Source of the DNA: Lysobacter sp. 5GHs7-4
GTDB lineage: Bacteria > Pseudomonadota > Gammaproteobacteria > Xanthomonadales > Xanthomonadaceae
Reading direction: 5' to 3'
Assembly (NCBI RefSeq): GCF_021284765.1
Contig: NZ_CP089924.1
Coordinates: forward strand, 1,568,001-1,632,000
DNA length: 64,000 bases
Within the stretch, counting starts at the first letter, position 1, and each line of letters starts with the position of its first letter. This document shows positions 31,281-40,671 of the stretch, piece by piece. The translations under genes were made by a program, and so were the position numbers. The notes beneath the pieces were generated by a model that did not search any database, was not told the DNA's origin, and saw only the letters and a list, made by a program, of their open reading frames with translations.

Positions 31281-31308
31281 TTAACAATCGTCTTGACAGT
31301 GTATGATC
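31281..31308 (+). promoter_or_regulatory. Promoter of ompA copy 2
   Basis: TTAACA (31281-31286), 16-bp spacer, TATGAT (31303-31308), in an AT-rich patch; an alternative TTGACA occurs at 31293-31298 without a good partner. The transcript would start about 100 bases before the ATG at 31414. Confidence 0.6.
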
Positions 31309-31413
31309 TGCCCCGCCAGAGACCGCCTGCCGGCCCCGTCCGCGCAGGACCGAGTCCTGTCACGCGTCTCCGCCGTGAACCAAACCGTTCCTACTGATCT
31401 GAAGGAGTTAGAG

Positions 31414-32499
31414 ATGAAGATCCGTTTGTTGAGCACCGCACTGTTGGCGGGCTTGGCGTTTGCCCAGGCGGCCAGCGCGCAGGATTTCGACGACCGCTGG
31501 TACCTCACCGGCACCGCCGGCATGAATGTCCAGGACAACGACCGCGGCACCCGTAATGCGCCGTTCCTCGGCCTGGGCGTCGGCAAGTTCATCAGCCCGA
31601 CCTGGTCGGTCGACGGCGAGCTGAACTATCAGCACCCGAAGATCGATGCCGATCAGGACCTGTCGTGGAGCCAGTACGGCGTTTCGCTGGACTTCCGTCG
31701 CCACTTCATCACCGAAGGCCGCAACTGGAACCCGTACGCCCTGCTGGGCATCGGCTACCAGCGTTCGGAGGAAGAGTTCAACGCCTTCCCGTCGCCGAAC
31801 TCGCCGGGCCGCCGTGAAGACGGCAACCTGGCCGCCAAGGTGGGCCTGGGTATCCAGGGCGACCTGGGCCGCGTCGGCATCCGCACCGAGCTGGCGTACC
31901 GCGCCGACTTCGACGACACCAGCGTCTCGGCGCCGGACGAAGATTGGTTCGGCGACGTGCTGGCTTCGGTCGGCATCATCGTCCCGCTGGGTCCGGAAGC
32001 CACCGTCGCTCCGCCGCCGCCGGCTCCGGAAGTCGCGCCGAACTGCGCCGACAAGGACGACGACGGCGACGGCGTGAACAACTGCGACGACAAGTGCCCC
32101 GGTTCGCAGGCTGGCCAGACCATCGGTCCGGACGGCTGCCCGGTGCCGGTCTCGATCGACCTGAAGGGCGTGAACTTCGACTTCGACAAGGCCACGCTGC
32201 GTCCGGATTCGACCGCCATCCTCAACGAGGCCGTCGAGATCCTGAAGCGCAACCCGTCGCTGCGCGTCGAAGTCGCCGGTCACACCGACCAGTGCGGTAA
32301 GGACGCCTACAACCAGAAGCTGTCCGAGCGTCGCGCTCAGACCGTGTACGACTACCTGACCAGCAACGGCGTGGAAACGTCGCGTCTGGGCGGTCCGAAC
32401 GGCTACGGCGAGAGCCGTCCGCTGGAAGACAAGGGCCAGGCGTTCCCGGGCTGCAAGAGCGAGACCAACCGTCGCACCGAGCTGAACTCCCAGAACTAA
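31414..32499 (+). CDS. OmpA-family outer-membrane protein, copy 2
   Basis: A 361-residue paralogue of the preceding gene with the same plan: signal peptide (MKIRLLSTALLAGLAFAQAASA), eight-strand barrel, acidic thrombospondin-3-like linker CADKDDDGDGVNNCDDKCPG and OmpA peptidoglycan-binding domain (NFDFDKATLRPDS, AGHTDQCGKDAYN, LSERRAQTVYDYL). Differences from copy 1 cluster in the signal peptide, the short Pro-rich hinge (VAPPPPAPEVAP versus TAPVAPAPVVAP) and the C-terminal domain. GAAGGAG lies nine bases ahead of ATG 31414. The open frame extends further upstream but the signal peptide fixes the start. Confidence 0.94.
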   Translation: MKIRLLSTALLAGLAFAQAASAQDFDDRWYLTGTAGMNVQDNDRGTRNAPFLGLGVGKFISPTWSVDGELNYQHPKIDADQDLSWSQYGVSLDFRRHFITEGRNWNPYALLGIGYQRSEEEFNAFPSPNSPGRREDGNLAAKVGLGIQGDLGRVGIRTELAYRADFDDTSVSAPDEDWFGDVLASVGIIVPLGPEATVAPPPPAPEVAPNCADKDDDGDGVNNCDDKCPGSQAGQTIGPDGCPVPVSIDLKGVNFDFDKATLRPDSTAILNEAVEILKRNPSLRVEVAGHTDQCGKDAYNQKLSERRAQTVYDYLTSNGVETSRLGGPNGYGESRPLEDKGQAFPGCKSETNRRTELNSQN

Positions 32500-32534
32500 G
32501 GGACGCCCGCCGGTTCCTCGGAACCCGCAAGACC

Positions 32535-32569
32535 ACGAAGCCCGGCCCTGTGCCGGGCTTCGTTTTTTT
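32535..32569 (+). terminator. Intrinsic terminator after ompA copy 2
   Basis: A 12-bp stem ACGAAGCCCGGC / GCCGGGCTTCGT, five-base loop, then TTTTTT (ending 32569). Sequence flanking it is homologous to that after copy 1. Confidence 0.88.
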
Positions 32570-32630
32570 GGGTCGGCCGCGCGGAGTGTGATCGCAACGG
32601 CGAAACGGCCGCTCGCGCACGGCTGCGCGG

Positions 32631-32659
32631 TTGTCCGATCCGCCCCCCGCGCCTACACT
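32631..32659 (+). promoter_or_regulatory. Promoter of small secreted protein gene
   Basis: TTGTCC (32631-32636), 17-bp spacer, TACACT (32654-32659), about 62 bases before the ATG at 32722. Confidence 0.5.
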
Positions 32660-32721
32660 GCCCGGGTCGTGTCCGGACTCAGTCGGGGCATCGCGACGGC
32701 CAGACCGGGAGGAGATTCGCC

Positions 32722-33237
32722 ATGCTTCGTGTCCTAGCTGCAGCGCCGCTGCTGTTGATCGCAACGATCGCCCAAGCCGAAGTCGGCAACTGCGGTTCGC
32801 TCACCGTGCCCGCGCTGCCGGTGCAACCGACCGTGATCGCGCCGATCGCGCCGGAACTGGTGGCGCCCAGCTACCAACTCGGCTCGTCGTCCGGCGTGCT
32901 GTCGCAGGCCCTGGACGAATCCCTGTCGGTGGACCGCGTGCTGCTGCGCATGCGCATCGACGGCTGCAACCTCGCCAACGCCAAGCCCGCCGCGGGCGGC
33001 ATGCCGACCTCCAACGATCCGGCCGCCTACAAGCCCAAGACCCAGTTCGACAACACGCCCTGGCGCTTCGACATGAGCCAGGGCGGCAAGCGCATGACCG
33101 CCGACGAGTTCAGCGCCTGGATGAAGGCCAAGGGCGTGCGCGTGGCCAAGGGCGCACCCGGCGCGGCCGCGCCTGCGCCGGCCCCGGCGCCGGTGGTCGA
33201 AGCGCCCAAGGACGAGAAGAAGGGCAAGAAGAAGTAA
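32722..33237 (+). CDS. Secreted hypothetical protein with DNTPWRF motif, paralogue 1
   Basis: A 171-residue exported protein of unknown function. Signal peptide MLRVLAAAPLLLIATIAQA, then a region with two Cys (positions 24 and 82), then the conserved block at 103-144: YKPKTQFDNTPWRF, GGKRMTADEFSAWMKAKG, VRVAKG. The C-terminus is Ala/Pro- and Lys-rich (ending KKGKKK). The block is almost identical to one in the gene at 34294, while the rest is unrelated, so it is a transferable domain. GGGAGGAG precedes the ATG. It lies between the ompA pair and a pseudouridine synthase. Confidence 0.8.
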   Translation: MLRVLAAAPLLLIATIAQAEVGNCGSLTVPALPVQPTVIAPIAPELVAPSYQLGSSSGVLSQALDESLSVDRVLLRMRIDGCNLANAKPAAGGMPTSNDPAAYKPKTQFDNTPWRFDMSQGGKRMTADEFSAWMKAKGVRVAKGAPGAAAPAPAPAPVVEAPKDEKKGKKK

Positions 33238-33310
33238 GCCCGCGTTCGCGCGGCCCGCTTTTGCCCCAACCCGCTTCCGCTCAGGCCGCGCCCCGCGCGC
33301 GGCCCCGTTC

Positions 33311-34048
33311 ATGACCGCCACTCCCCGCCATGGCCTCGCCCGCGTGCTGTCCAAGCAGGGACTGTGCTCGCGCAGCGAGGCCGCGCGCTGGATCGCCGCC
33401 GGCCGCGTCGCCGTCGACGGCCGGGTGGTGCGCGACCCCGAGTTCCCGATCGCGCGAGGACGCCAGCGCATCGCGGTGGACGGCCGCGACATCGACCAGG
33501 CGCCGCGCCTGTACCTGATGCTCAACAAGCCGCGCGGCCTGGTCACCACCGCGAGCGACGAGCGTGGCCGCGACACCGTCTACCGCTGCTTCGACGGCGC
33601 CCGCTGGCAGGACGCGCCGCTGCCCTGGCTGGCGCCGGTGGGGCGCCTGGACCAGGCCAGCGAAGGCTTGCTGCTGTTCTGCAACGACCCCGAATGGGCG
33701 GCGCGCATCACCGATCCCGAGCACGGCCCGGACAAGACCTATCACGTGCAGATCGACCGCATTCCCGATGCGGCCACGCTGACGGCGCTGGTCGAGGGCG
33801 CGCTGGAGGACGGCGAGCGCCTGCGCGCCAAGTCCGCGCGCCTGCTGCGCCACGGCGAGAAGAACGCCTGGCTGGAGATCGTGCTGGACGAGGGCCGCAA
33901 CCGTCAGATCCGCCGTCTGCTGGGCGCGTTCGACATCGGCGTGCTGCGCCTGCTGCGGGTCGCGATCGGCGAACTCGCGCTGGGCGAACTGGGCAAAGGC
34001 CAATGGCGGATGCTCAGCGAAACCGAAGTCGCGCGGCTTGCGCGCTGA
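33311..34048 (+). CDS. RsuA/RluE-family pseudouridine synthase
   Basis: Isomerises a specific uridine in rRNA (245 residues). An S4 RNA-binding domain comes first (LARVLSKQGLCSRSEAARWI, GRVAVDGRVVRDPE), then the catalytic domain with GRLDQASEGLLLFCND, where the Asp of GRLD is the nucleophile, and NRQIRRLLGAFDIGVLRLLR. Whether it is RsuA-, RluB-, RluE- or RluF-like cannot be settled by eye. It starts 73 bp after the secreted-protein gene, without a clear ribosome-binding site. Confidence 0.9.
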   Translation: MTATPRHGLARVLSKQGLCSRSEAARWIAAGRVAVDGRVVRDPEFPIARGRQRIAVDGRDIDQAPRLYLMLNKPRGLVTTASDERGRDTVYRCFDGARWQDAPLPWLAPVGRLDQASEGLLLFCNDPEWAARITDPEHGPDKTYHVQIDRIPDAATLTALVEGALEDGERLRAKSARLLRHGEKNAWLEIVLDEGRNRQIRRLLGAFDIGVLRLLRVAIGELALGELGKGQWRMLSETEVARLAR

Positions 34049-34203
34049 GACGCTGACGCGCAAATCGCCGCGATCGCGGTAGCGCCGTGCCGCGCAGGCT
34101 TAACCGACGCGTCCACTGCCCGAAAAAAGCGTGCGCGCCGGCGACATCGCCGCGTGCGCGCGCGCCGCGTTCGCGACATCGCCGGCCGCGCGGATGCAAG
34201 ATT

Positions 34204-34222
34204 GTGCCGGTCGGCACTTTTT
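34204..34222 (+). terminator. Possible short terminator after pseudouridine synthase
   Basis: GTGCC-GGTC-GGCAC stem (5 bp) followed by TTTTT, 155 bp after the stop codon and 72 bp before the next gene. Short stem, so only a candidate. Confidence 0.45.
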
Positions 34223-34293
34223 GGCATCTTTGAGTTGCGATCCGCGCACTTAGACTCCCGGACTTTCGAGTATCAGCCTGGGGAGAGACCGCT

Positions 34294-34791
34294 ATGCGTA
34301 CGATCGCGACCGCTATCGCGCTGCTGCTGTGCACGGGGCCGCTGAGCGCGCAGGAGCCCCTCTGCGGCGGCGCCGAGACGCCGGCCATGCAGGCCGAAGT
34401 TGCATTGCTGCTGGAGCCGGCCGCGTCCTCGCCACGCTTGGCACGGCGTCCCGCCGGCGCTGCGCGCGATGCCTTCGCCGGCGCATTCGCTCACGCATCC
34501 GACAACGCCGAAACGCTGTCGCCGTCGCTGGCCTCGCCCTTGGGCGCGTGCACGCAGCTCAGCGCGCGTCGTGGCCAGCGCTCGCGCAAGGGCGGTGCCG
34601 CCGCCGCGTACCAGCCCAAGACGCGTTACGACAACACGCCGTGGCGCTTCAACATGGAGCAGAACGGCAAGCGCATGACCGCCGACGAGTTCGACGCCTG
34701 GATGAAGGCCAAGGGCGTGCGCGTGGCCAAGGGCGCGCCGGCGCCGGTGCGCAAGGAAGACCAGCGCCGTCGCATCGCGCGCGAGCGTTGA
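34294..34791 (+). CDS. Secreted hypothetical protein with DNTPWRF motif, paralogue 2
   Basis: A 165-residue exported protein with signal peptide MRTIATAIALLLCTGPLSA. The conserved block lies at 106-147 (YQPKTRYDNTPWRF, GKRMTADEFDAWMKAKG, VRVAKG) and the tail is Arg/Lys-rich (RKEDQRRRIARER). Two Cys (24 and 86) precede the block, as in paralogue 1. The rest of the N-terminal region is low complexity (Ala, Ser, Pro) and not similar. GGGGAGAG precedes the ATG at 34294. No function is known; the invariant block may bind a surface or partner protein. Confidence 0.78.
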   Translation: MRTIATAIALLLCTGPLSAQEPLCGGAETPAMQAEVALLLEPAASSPRLARRPAGAARDAFAGAFAHASDNAETLSPSLASPLGACTQLSARRGQRSRKGGAAAAYQPKTRYDNTPWRFNMEQNGKRMTADEFDAWMKAKGVRVAKGAPAPVRKEDQRRRIARER

Positions 34792-35242
34792 CGATCGCGC
34801 GGAGTTCGAAGCCCGCGCAGCGCGCTAGAGCGCCGATCAGGCGCGCACGCCGGTGCGGGTCTTCGACGCGTGTGCCTGCGCACCGTGTCTGCACGCGTGG
34901 CTGAAGCGGGCCTCGCTGCGCTTTCGAAAGCGCGGCGAGGCGGTCCGCAACGCATCGCCGCATGCGCGATCGCGCCTGCGTTCGCGCCGTTGGACACTGG
35001 TCGCGCGCCTCGCGCTTGAGCTAGGCTGCCATCGCCGCACCGGTCGCGTCCTCGCGCCGCCGCGCCGGCCGCGTCCATGAGGGGCGCGCTATCCGCACAA
35101 GGAGGTGGCCTTCGGCCCGGATCGTTCGATCCGTATCTGGCCGGCATCGACGACTCATGCGACACCCGGCCCCGGACATTCGGCGCCGGCGTCTCACCGC
35201 GCGCACGGTTGCGCGCTTCCCCCAATCTCATGGAGAGCCTTC
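34792..35242. other. Gene-free region, 451 bp
   Basis: No convincing gene. It carries a 32-bp inverted repeat (34910-34941) and GC-rich sequence with many CGCG tracts. The end serves as 5' leader of the next small secreted-protein gene. Confidence 0.6.
34910..34941. repeat. 32-bp near-perfect palindrome
   Basis: GCCTCGCTGCGCTTTC directly abuts GAAAGCGCGGCGAGGC, its reverse complement except for one T/C position. There is no loop and no T run, so it is more a protein-binding dyad or cruciform than a terminator. Confidence 0.7.
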
Positions 35243-35737
35243 ATGCGTCATACCCCCAAGTCCGCCCTGCAAACCCTGTTGATGCTGCTGATGTTGGCAT
35301 TGGCCCCGCTGGCCTCGGCCGATCCGGCCGTCGCCAACCAGCGCCTGCAGATGGCCAAGTTGAACTTCGCCCAGGTCCAGTTGCAGCACCAGATCGGCCA
35401 GATGCACGCCAGCGCCGGCCGCGTCGCCGAAGCGCGCCAGGCGTTCGCGGTGGCCAACGTCAACGCGCAGATGCTGACGATTTCGCTGATCCAGCTGAAA
35501 CAGGAAAACCAGCTCAGCTACAACAACGGCCAGTACACCAACGGCCCGGCCCAGCAGCGCGCGGTGATGCAGGCCGAACTGGCCAGCCTGAACTCGCAAC
35601 AGTTGAACATCGACTACACCGTGCTGCAGCAGCAGCCGACCTCGCAGGTCTATCTGTCGCGTGCGCAAGTCGATCTGCTGATGCTGACCCAGAGCATGTT
35701 GCGGGTCGAGCAGGAAATGATCGCGGCGCAGCAGTAA
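35243..35737 (+). CDS. Secreted Gln-rich helical hypothetical protein
   Basis: A 164-residue exported protein of unknown function. Signal peptide MRHTPKSALQTLLMLLMLAL followed by APLASA, cleavage before DPAVAN. The mature part is rich in Gln, Ala and Leu and predicted helical (QRLQMAKLNFAQVQLQHQIG, VDLLMLTQSMLRVEQEMIAAQQ), with no Cys. ATG 35243 has GGAG eight bases upstream. It might be a small periplasmic coiled protein. It has no similarity to its neighbours. Confidence 0.7.
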   Translation: MRHTPKSALQTLLMLLMLALAPLASADPAVANQRLQMAKLNFAQVQLQHQIGQMHASAGRVAEARQAFAVANVNAQMLTISLIQLKQENQLSYNNGQYTNGPAQQRAVMQAELASLNSQQLNIDYTVLQQQPTSQVYLSRAQVDLLMLTQSMLRVEQEMIAAQQ

Positions 35738-35806
35738 GCGCCGGATCGGACGGGCCGCCGCGGTGGCGGCCCGTCGTTACGCGTTCGAACGTCGTGCGGC
35801 GTCGTG

Positions 35807-37000
35807 TCAGGCCGCGATCACGCCCAACTCGCGGCCGATCTTCACGAACGCGGCGATCGCGCGGTCCAGGTGTTCGCGCGTGTGCGCGGCCGACATCTGG
35901 GTGCGGATGCGCGCCTGCCCCTGCGGCACCACCGGGAAGAAGAAGCCGATCGCGTAGATGCCCTCTTCGAGCAGCCGCGCGGCGAACTTCTGCGCCAGCG
36001 GCGCGTCGTACAGCATCACCGGCGCGATCGGATGCACGCCCGGCTTGATGTCGAAACCGGCCTGGGTCATCTGCTCGCGGAAGTAGGCGGTGTTCTCGGC
36101 CAGGCGCTCGCGCAGCTCGCCGGCCGCCGACAGCATCTGGAAGGCCTTGATGCCGGCCGCGACCACGTGCGGCGGCAGCGAGTTGGAGAACAGGTAGGGA
36201 CGCGAACGCTGGCGCAGCAGTTCGATCACTTCCTTGCGCGCGGTGGTGAAGCCGCCCAGCGCACCGCCCATGGCCTTGCCCAGGGTGCCGGTGTAGATGT
36301 CGATGCCGTCCATCGCGCCCTTGACCTCGGCCGAGCCGCGGCCGCTGGCGCCGAGGAAGCCGGTGGCGTGGCATTCGTCGATGTGGACCAACGCGTTGTA
36401 CTTGCGCGCCAGCGCGACGATCTCGTCGAGCGGGGCGATGAAGCCGTCCATCGAGAACACGCCATCGCTGGTGATCAGCTTGGTCTTGCAGCCGGCTGCG
36501 TCGGCGGCCTGCAACTGCTTTTCCAGGTCGGCCATGTCGCAGTTGGCGTAGCGGAAGCGCTTGGCCTTGCACAGGCGCACGCCGTCGATGATCGAGGCGT
36601 GGTTGAGCGCGTCGGAGATGATCGCGTCGTGCTCGTCCAGCAGCGGCTCGAACAAACCGCCGTTGGCGTCGAAGCAGGCTGCGTACAGGATGGTGTCCTG
36701 CGTGCCGAAGAAATCGGCGATGGTCTGTTCCAGCTGCTTGTGCAGGTCCTGCGTGCCGCAGATGAAGCGCACCGAGGCCATGCCGAAGCCGTGCGTGTCC
36801 AGCGCGTCCTTGGCGGCCTGGATCACGTCCGGATGGTCGGCCAGCCCCAGGTAGTTGTTGGCGCAGAAGTTCAGCACCGTGCGGCCGTCTTCCAGCGTGA
36901 TCTCGGCCGATTGCGGGCTGGTGATCACGCGCTCGGACTTGAACAGCCCGGCGGCGCGGATCTCGTCGAGGGTGTCGGCGTAGCGTTGGGTCAGGGACAT
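35807..37000 (-). CDS. kbl: Glycine C-acetyltransferase (2-amino-3-ketobutyrate CoA ligase)
   Basis: PLP enzyme of threonine catabolism: 2-amino-3-ketobutyrate plus CoA gives glycine and acetyl-CoA (397 residues; E. coli 398). Signature segments: [28 protein letters not shown], the [15 protein letters not shown] aspartate/histidine region, and the PLP lysine in [17 protein letters not shown] 37000 matches the family start ([26 protein letters not shown]). It follows tdh by 123 bp in the same direction; the usual enterobacterial order is kbl-tdh, so gene order is swapped here. Confidence 0.95.
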   Translation of the reverse strand: MSLTQRYADTLDEIRAAGLFKSERVITSPQSAEITLEDGRTVLNFCANNYLGLADHPDVIQAAKDALDTHGFGMASVRFICGTQDLHKQLEQTIADFFGTQDTILYAACFDANGGLFEPLLDEHDAIISDALNHASIIDGVRLCKAKRFRYANCDMADLEKQLQAADAAGCKTKLITSDGVFSMDGFIAPLDEIVALARKYNALVHIDECHATGFLGASGRGSAEVKGAMDGIDIYTGTLGKAMGGALGGFTTARKEVIELLRQRSRPYLFSNSLPPHVVAAGIKAFQMLSAAGELRERLAENTAYFREQMTQAGFDIKPGVHPIAPVMLYDAPLAQKFAARLLEEGIYAIGFFFPVVPQGQARIRTQMSAAHTREHLDRAIAAFVKIGRELGVIAA

Positions 37001-37055
37001 GGGGGAGGCTCGTCGTTGAGGTAAGGGCGTGGGCAAGGAGTGAGCGCAGAGCAGC

Positions 37056-37113
37056 GAGGGGCGAGCTGAAAGCGGAAGCGAGGCTTACGCTCGCTACTCA
37101 CTCATCGCCCCTC
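37056..37113. repeat. Imperfect nested inverted repeat between tdh and kbl
   Basis: GAGGGGCGA (37056-37064) pairs with TCGCCCCTC (37105-37113), and AGCGAG with CTCGCT pairs inside (37077-37094 region). It resembles other Xanthomonad intergenic TCACTCATCGCCCCTC-type elements by memory. It could attenuate kbl relative to tdh. Confidence 0.5.
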
Positions 37114-37123
37114 ACGTCTGCCT

Positions 37124-38158
37124 TCAATTCCAGCTCAGGACGACCTTGCCCGCCTTGCCGGCTTCCATCAGGTCGAAGCCCTTCTGGAAATCGTCGATCG
37201 GCAGCTGGTGGGTGAGCACCTTGCCCAGCGGGAAACCTGACAGCACCAGCTGCGTCATCTTGTACCAGGTCTCGTACATCTTGCGGCCGTAGATGCCGTG
37301 CAGGGTCAGGCCCTTGAAGATGATCTTGTCCCAGTCGGCGCCGGCGCCCTTGGGCATGATGCCGAGCATCGCGATCTTGCCGCCGTGGTACATGCAGTCG
37401 AGCATGTCGTTGAACGCGCGCGGGTTGCCGCTCATTTCCAGGCCCACGTCGAAGCCCTCCATGTGCAGGTCGGCCATCACGTCCTTCAGCGACTGGTTGG
37501 CCACGTTGACCACGCGCGTGGCGCCCATGTCGGCGGCCAGCTTGAGGCGGAAATCGTTGACGTCGGTGACCACCACGTTGCGCGCGCCGATGTGCTTGCA
37601 GATGCCCGCGGCGATGATGCCGATCGGGCCGGCGCCGGTGATCAGCACGTCCTCGCCGACCACGTCGAATTCCAGCGCGCAGTGCGCGGCGTTGCCGTAG
37701 GGGTCGAAGAACGCGGCCAGCTCGCTGGGGATCTGGTCCGGGATCGGCCACAGGTTGCTGGCCGGCATCACGATGTACTCGGCGAAGGCGCCGTTGCGGT
37801 TCACGCCGATGCCGGTGGTGTTGGGGCACAGGTGCTGGCGGCCGGCGCGGCAGTTGCGGCAGTGGCCGCAGACGATGTGGCCTTCGGCGGAGACGCGCTG
37901 ACCGATGCTGTAGCCGGTGACGCCGGCGCCCAGCTCGACCACGCGGCCGACGAACTCATGGCCGATCACCAGGCCCGGCTTGATGGTGCGCTGGCTCCAC
38001 TCGTCCCACAGGTAGATGTGCAGGTCGGTGCCGCAGATCGCGGTCTTCTCGAGCTTGATCAGGACCTCGTTGGGACCCGGCGCGGGCACCGGCACCTGTT
38101 CCATCCAGATGCCCTTGCCAGTCTCGCGCTTGACCAATGCCTTCATCGTTTGCGTCAT
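37124..38158 (-). CDS. tdh: L-threonine 3-dehydrogenase
   Basis: Zinc-dependent NAD enzyme oxidising L-threonine to 2-amino-3-ketobutyrate (344 residues). The catalytic zinc site is marked by [18 protein letters not shown] and GHEF; the structural zinc cysteines are in [15 protein letters not shown]. The cofactor fold is [16 protein letters not shown]. Together with Kbl it turns threonine into glycine and acetyl-CoA. ATG 38158 opens [20 protein letters not shown], the canonical start; it diverges from the S46 peptidase gene by 146 bp. Confidence 0.96.
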   Translation of the reverse strand: MTQTMKALVKRETGKGIWMEQVPVPAPGPNEVLIKLEKTAICGTDLHIYLWDEWSQRTIKPGLVIGHEFVGRVVELGAGVTGYSIGQRVSAEGHIVCGHCRNCRAGRQHLCPNTTGIGVNRNGAFAEYIVMPASNLWPIPDQIPSELAAFFDPYGNAAHCALEFDVVGEDVLITGAGPIGIIAAGICKHIGARNVVVTDVNDFRLKLAADMGATRVVNVANQSLKDVMADLHMEGFDVGLEMSGNPRAFNDMLDCMYHGGKIAMLGIMPKGAGADWDKIIFKGLTLHGIYGRKMYETWYKMTQLVLSGFPLGKVLTHQLPIDDFQKGFDLMEAGKAGKVVLSWN

Positions 38159-38304
38159 GGGGTGCTTGCCTTCGAGTGCCGCGCGATAGGCGCGGGAAAG
38201 AGAGCGAAATTATACGCCCCGGACCCGCGCCGGGCGCCCGCCGGGTTTGCCCGGTCCGGTCCGCTTCGCCTATCGTCGCCGCTTCCCTGCGATCCGGACC
38301 GACC

Positions 38305-40458
38305 ATGCGCCCCCGTCTGTTAGCCCTGTCCCTGGCCCTGTGCGCCACGACCGCCCACTCCGACGAAGGCATGTGGATGCCCTCGCAGCTGCCGGACATC
38401 GCCGGCCAGCTGCGCGCGGCCGGTTTCCAGGGCCAGCCCGGCGATCTGGCCGAGCTGGCCAAGCCGCCGATGAACGCGGTGGTCAAGGTCGGCGGCGCCA
38501 CCGGCGCCTTCGTCTCGCCCGACGGCCTGGTGCTGACCAACCACCACGTCGCCTTCGGCGTGATCCAGTACAACTCCAAGCCCGACCGCGACCTGATCGG
38601 CAACGGCTACATCGCCGCCGACCGCGCCGCCGAACTGCCGGCCAATCCCGATTACCGCGTGCTGGTCACCACCGGCTTCGACAAGATCACCGACCGCATC
38701 CTGGGCGGCGCGCGCGGCAAGCGCGGCCGCGCCTACTACGACGCCGTCGACGCCGCCACCAAGACGGCGGTGGCCGAGTGCGAGCGCGAGCCCGGCTACC
38801 GCTGCAGCGTCGCCAACATGTATTACGGCACCGACTTTTATCTGATCCGCCAGCTCGAGCTGCGCGACATCCGCCTGGTCTACGCGCCGCCGGACGCGAT
38901 CGGCAATTACGGCGACGAAGTCGACAACTTCATGTGGCCGCGCCACAGCGGCGACTTCACCCTGCTGCGCGCCTACGTGGGCAAGGACGGCAACCCGGCC
39001 GACTATTCGCCCGACAACGTGCCTTACCAGCCGCCGGGCCATCTGCAGATCGGCACCGACGCGCTGCGCGAGGGCGATTACGCCATGCTCGCCGGCTATC
39101 CGGGCGTGACCTTCCGCCACCGCATGGCCTCGGAGTTCAAGCAGCAGGTCGAATGGCAGCTGCCGTCGCGGGTGGCGCTGTTCGACCGCCTGATCGGTGT
39201 GGTCGAACGCACCACCGAGAACGACGCGGCGGCCAAGGTGCTGTACGCGGCGCAGGTCGCGAGCGCCAAGAACACCCTCAAGCGCGCCCAGGGCGAGCTC
39301 GACGGCCTGCGCCGCAGCGACGCGGTGCGCGTGCGCGCCCAGGACGAGGCCGCCATGCTGGCCTGGCTCGATAAGCAGCGCGACGCCAAGGCGATCCGCG
39401 CCGACATCGACGCGGCCCAGCGTGTGCTCGACGAGGCCGCCAAGACCGCCGAGCGCGACCAGTTGCTGGCCGCGATCCGCAGCCAGAGTCAGCTGCTGCG
39501 CGCCGCGATCACTTTGCAGCGACTGGCGGCCGAGCGCGCCAAGCCCGACGCGCAGCGCGAGTCGGGCTACCAGCAGCGCGACGAAACCTTGATCGCCGGC
39601 CAACTCAAGCAGGTCCAGCGCCGCTACGCCCCGGAAGTCGAAAAGCGCCTGCTGCGCGACCTGCTGATCCAGTACAAGGGCCTGCCCAAGGATGAGCGCA
39701 TCGCCGAGTTCGACGCGGTGTTCCCGGGTAGCGACCCGGACGGGCTGCAGGCCGGGCTCGACACGTTGTACGCGGGTACCAAGCTGGGCGACGAAGCCGA
39801 GCGCCTGCGCCTGATGAACGCGCCGGCCGCCGAACTGCAGGCTTCCAACGACAGCCTGCTCAAGGCCGCCGCCGCGCTGATGCCGGCGCTGCTGCGCCTG
39901 GAGCAGGACAGCAAGACCCGCGAAGGCGAACTGCTGCGCCTGCGTCCGGCCTACATGCGCGCCCTGATCGGCTATCGCAAGTCGCAAGGCCGCGCGGTGT
40001 ATCCGGACGCCAACTCGACCCTGCGCGTGAGCTACGGCAAGGTCAGCGCCATGGACCCGCGCGACGGCGTGCGTTACCGCCCGCTGACCACCGTGCAGGG
40101 CATCGTCGAGAAGCACACCGGCACGGCGCCGTTCGACGCGCCCAAGACCTTGCGCGAGGCGATCGCCAAGGGCGATTTCGGCAGCACCGCCGATCCCGAA
40201 CTCAAGACCCAGACCGTCGATTTCCTGACCAATCTGGACACCACCGGCGGAAATTCCGGCTCGCCGGTGCTGGACGCGCACGGCAAGTTGATCGGCCTGA
40301 ACTTCGACAGCAACTGGGAAGCGGTCAGCGCCAGCTGGATGTTCGACCCGCGCTACAAGCGCGCCATCCACGTCGACATGCGCTACCTGCGCTGGCTGCT
40401 GGCGAAGGTGTATCCGGCGCCGCATCTGCTGAAGGAGATGAGTTTGCCGGCGGAATAA
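38305..40458 (+). CDS. S46-family dipeptidyl-peptidase, copy 1
   Basis: A 717-residue exported exopeptidase that removes dipeptides from peptide N-termini. Signal peptide MRPRLLALSLALCATTAHS. The chymotrypsin-like triad is intact: His80 in LTNHHVAFG, Asp217 in WPRHSGDF, Ser651 in TTGGNSGSPVL. The helical lid between the catalytic parts includes AKNTLKRAQGELDGL and EKRLLRDLLIQYKGL. Substrate class (hydrophobic P1, DPP7/DAP BII-like, or acidic P1, DPP11-like) cannot be fixed by eye. It is tandem with a second S46 gene 213 bp downstream. Confidence 0.92.
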   Translation: MRPRLLALSLALCATTAHSDEGMWMPSQLPDIAGQLRAAGFQGQPGDLAELAKPPMNAVVKVGGATGAFVSPDGLVLTNHHVAFGVIQYNSKPDRDLIGNGYIAADRAAELPANPDYRVLVTTGFDKITDRILGGARGKRGRAYYDAVDAATKTAVAECEREPGYRCSVANMYYGTDFYLIRQLELRDIRLVYAPPDAIGNYGDEVDNFMWPRHSGDFTLLRAYVGKDGNPADYSPDNVPYQPPGHLQIGTDALREGDYAMLAGYPGVTFRHRMASEFKQQVEWQLPSRVALFDRLIGVVERTTENDAAAKVLYAAQVASAKNTLKRAQGELDGLRRSDAVRVRAQDEAAMLAWLDKQRDAKAIRADIDAAQRVLDEAAKTAERDQLLAAIRSQSQLLRAAITLQRLAAERAKPDAQRESGYQQRDETLIAGQLKQVQRRYAPEVEKRLLRDLLIQYKGLPKDERIAEFDAVFPGSDPDGLQAGLDTLYAGTKLGDEAERLRLMNAPAAELQASNDSLLKAAAALMPALLRLEQDSKTREGELLRLRPAYMRALIGYRKSQGRAVYPDANSTLRVSYGKVSAMDPRDGVRYRPLTTVQGIVEKHTGTAPFDAPKTLREAIAKGDFGSTADPELKTQTVDFLTNLDTTGGNSGSPVLDAHGKLIGLNFDSNWEAVSASWMFDPRYKRAIHVDMRYLRWLLAKVYPAPHLLKEMSLPAE

Positions 40459-40504
40459 GCGCCCGGAGCGGCGACGGGAGGAGAGGGGACGTCCTCGCCA
40501 AACC

Positions 40505-40539
40505 GTCATTCCCGCGAAGGCGGGAATCCAGTGACTTCA
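40505..40539. repeat. dRS3-like short inverted repeat, second copy
   Basis: ATTCCCGC-GAAG-GCGGGAAT (40508-40527) with the same flanks GTC and CCAGTGACTT as the copy at 12763. Relative to that copy one stem pair has changed on both arms. Confidence 0.78.
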
Positions 40540-40671
40540 GCGCCATGCGCCGATGCGCCCGAATCCCCACTCCCCAGCCCCACCTGAACAGCCCGGCCAG
40601 GACTTTCGTCATACCCAGGCTTCCACCCCGGCGGGCTAGACTCGCCGGTCGATTACCGTAAGGAGAGTTGC

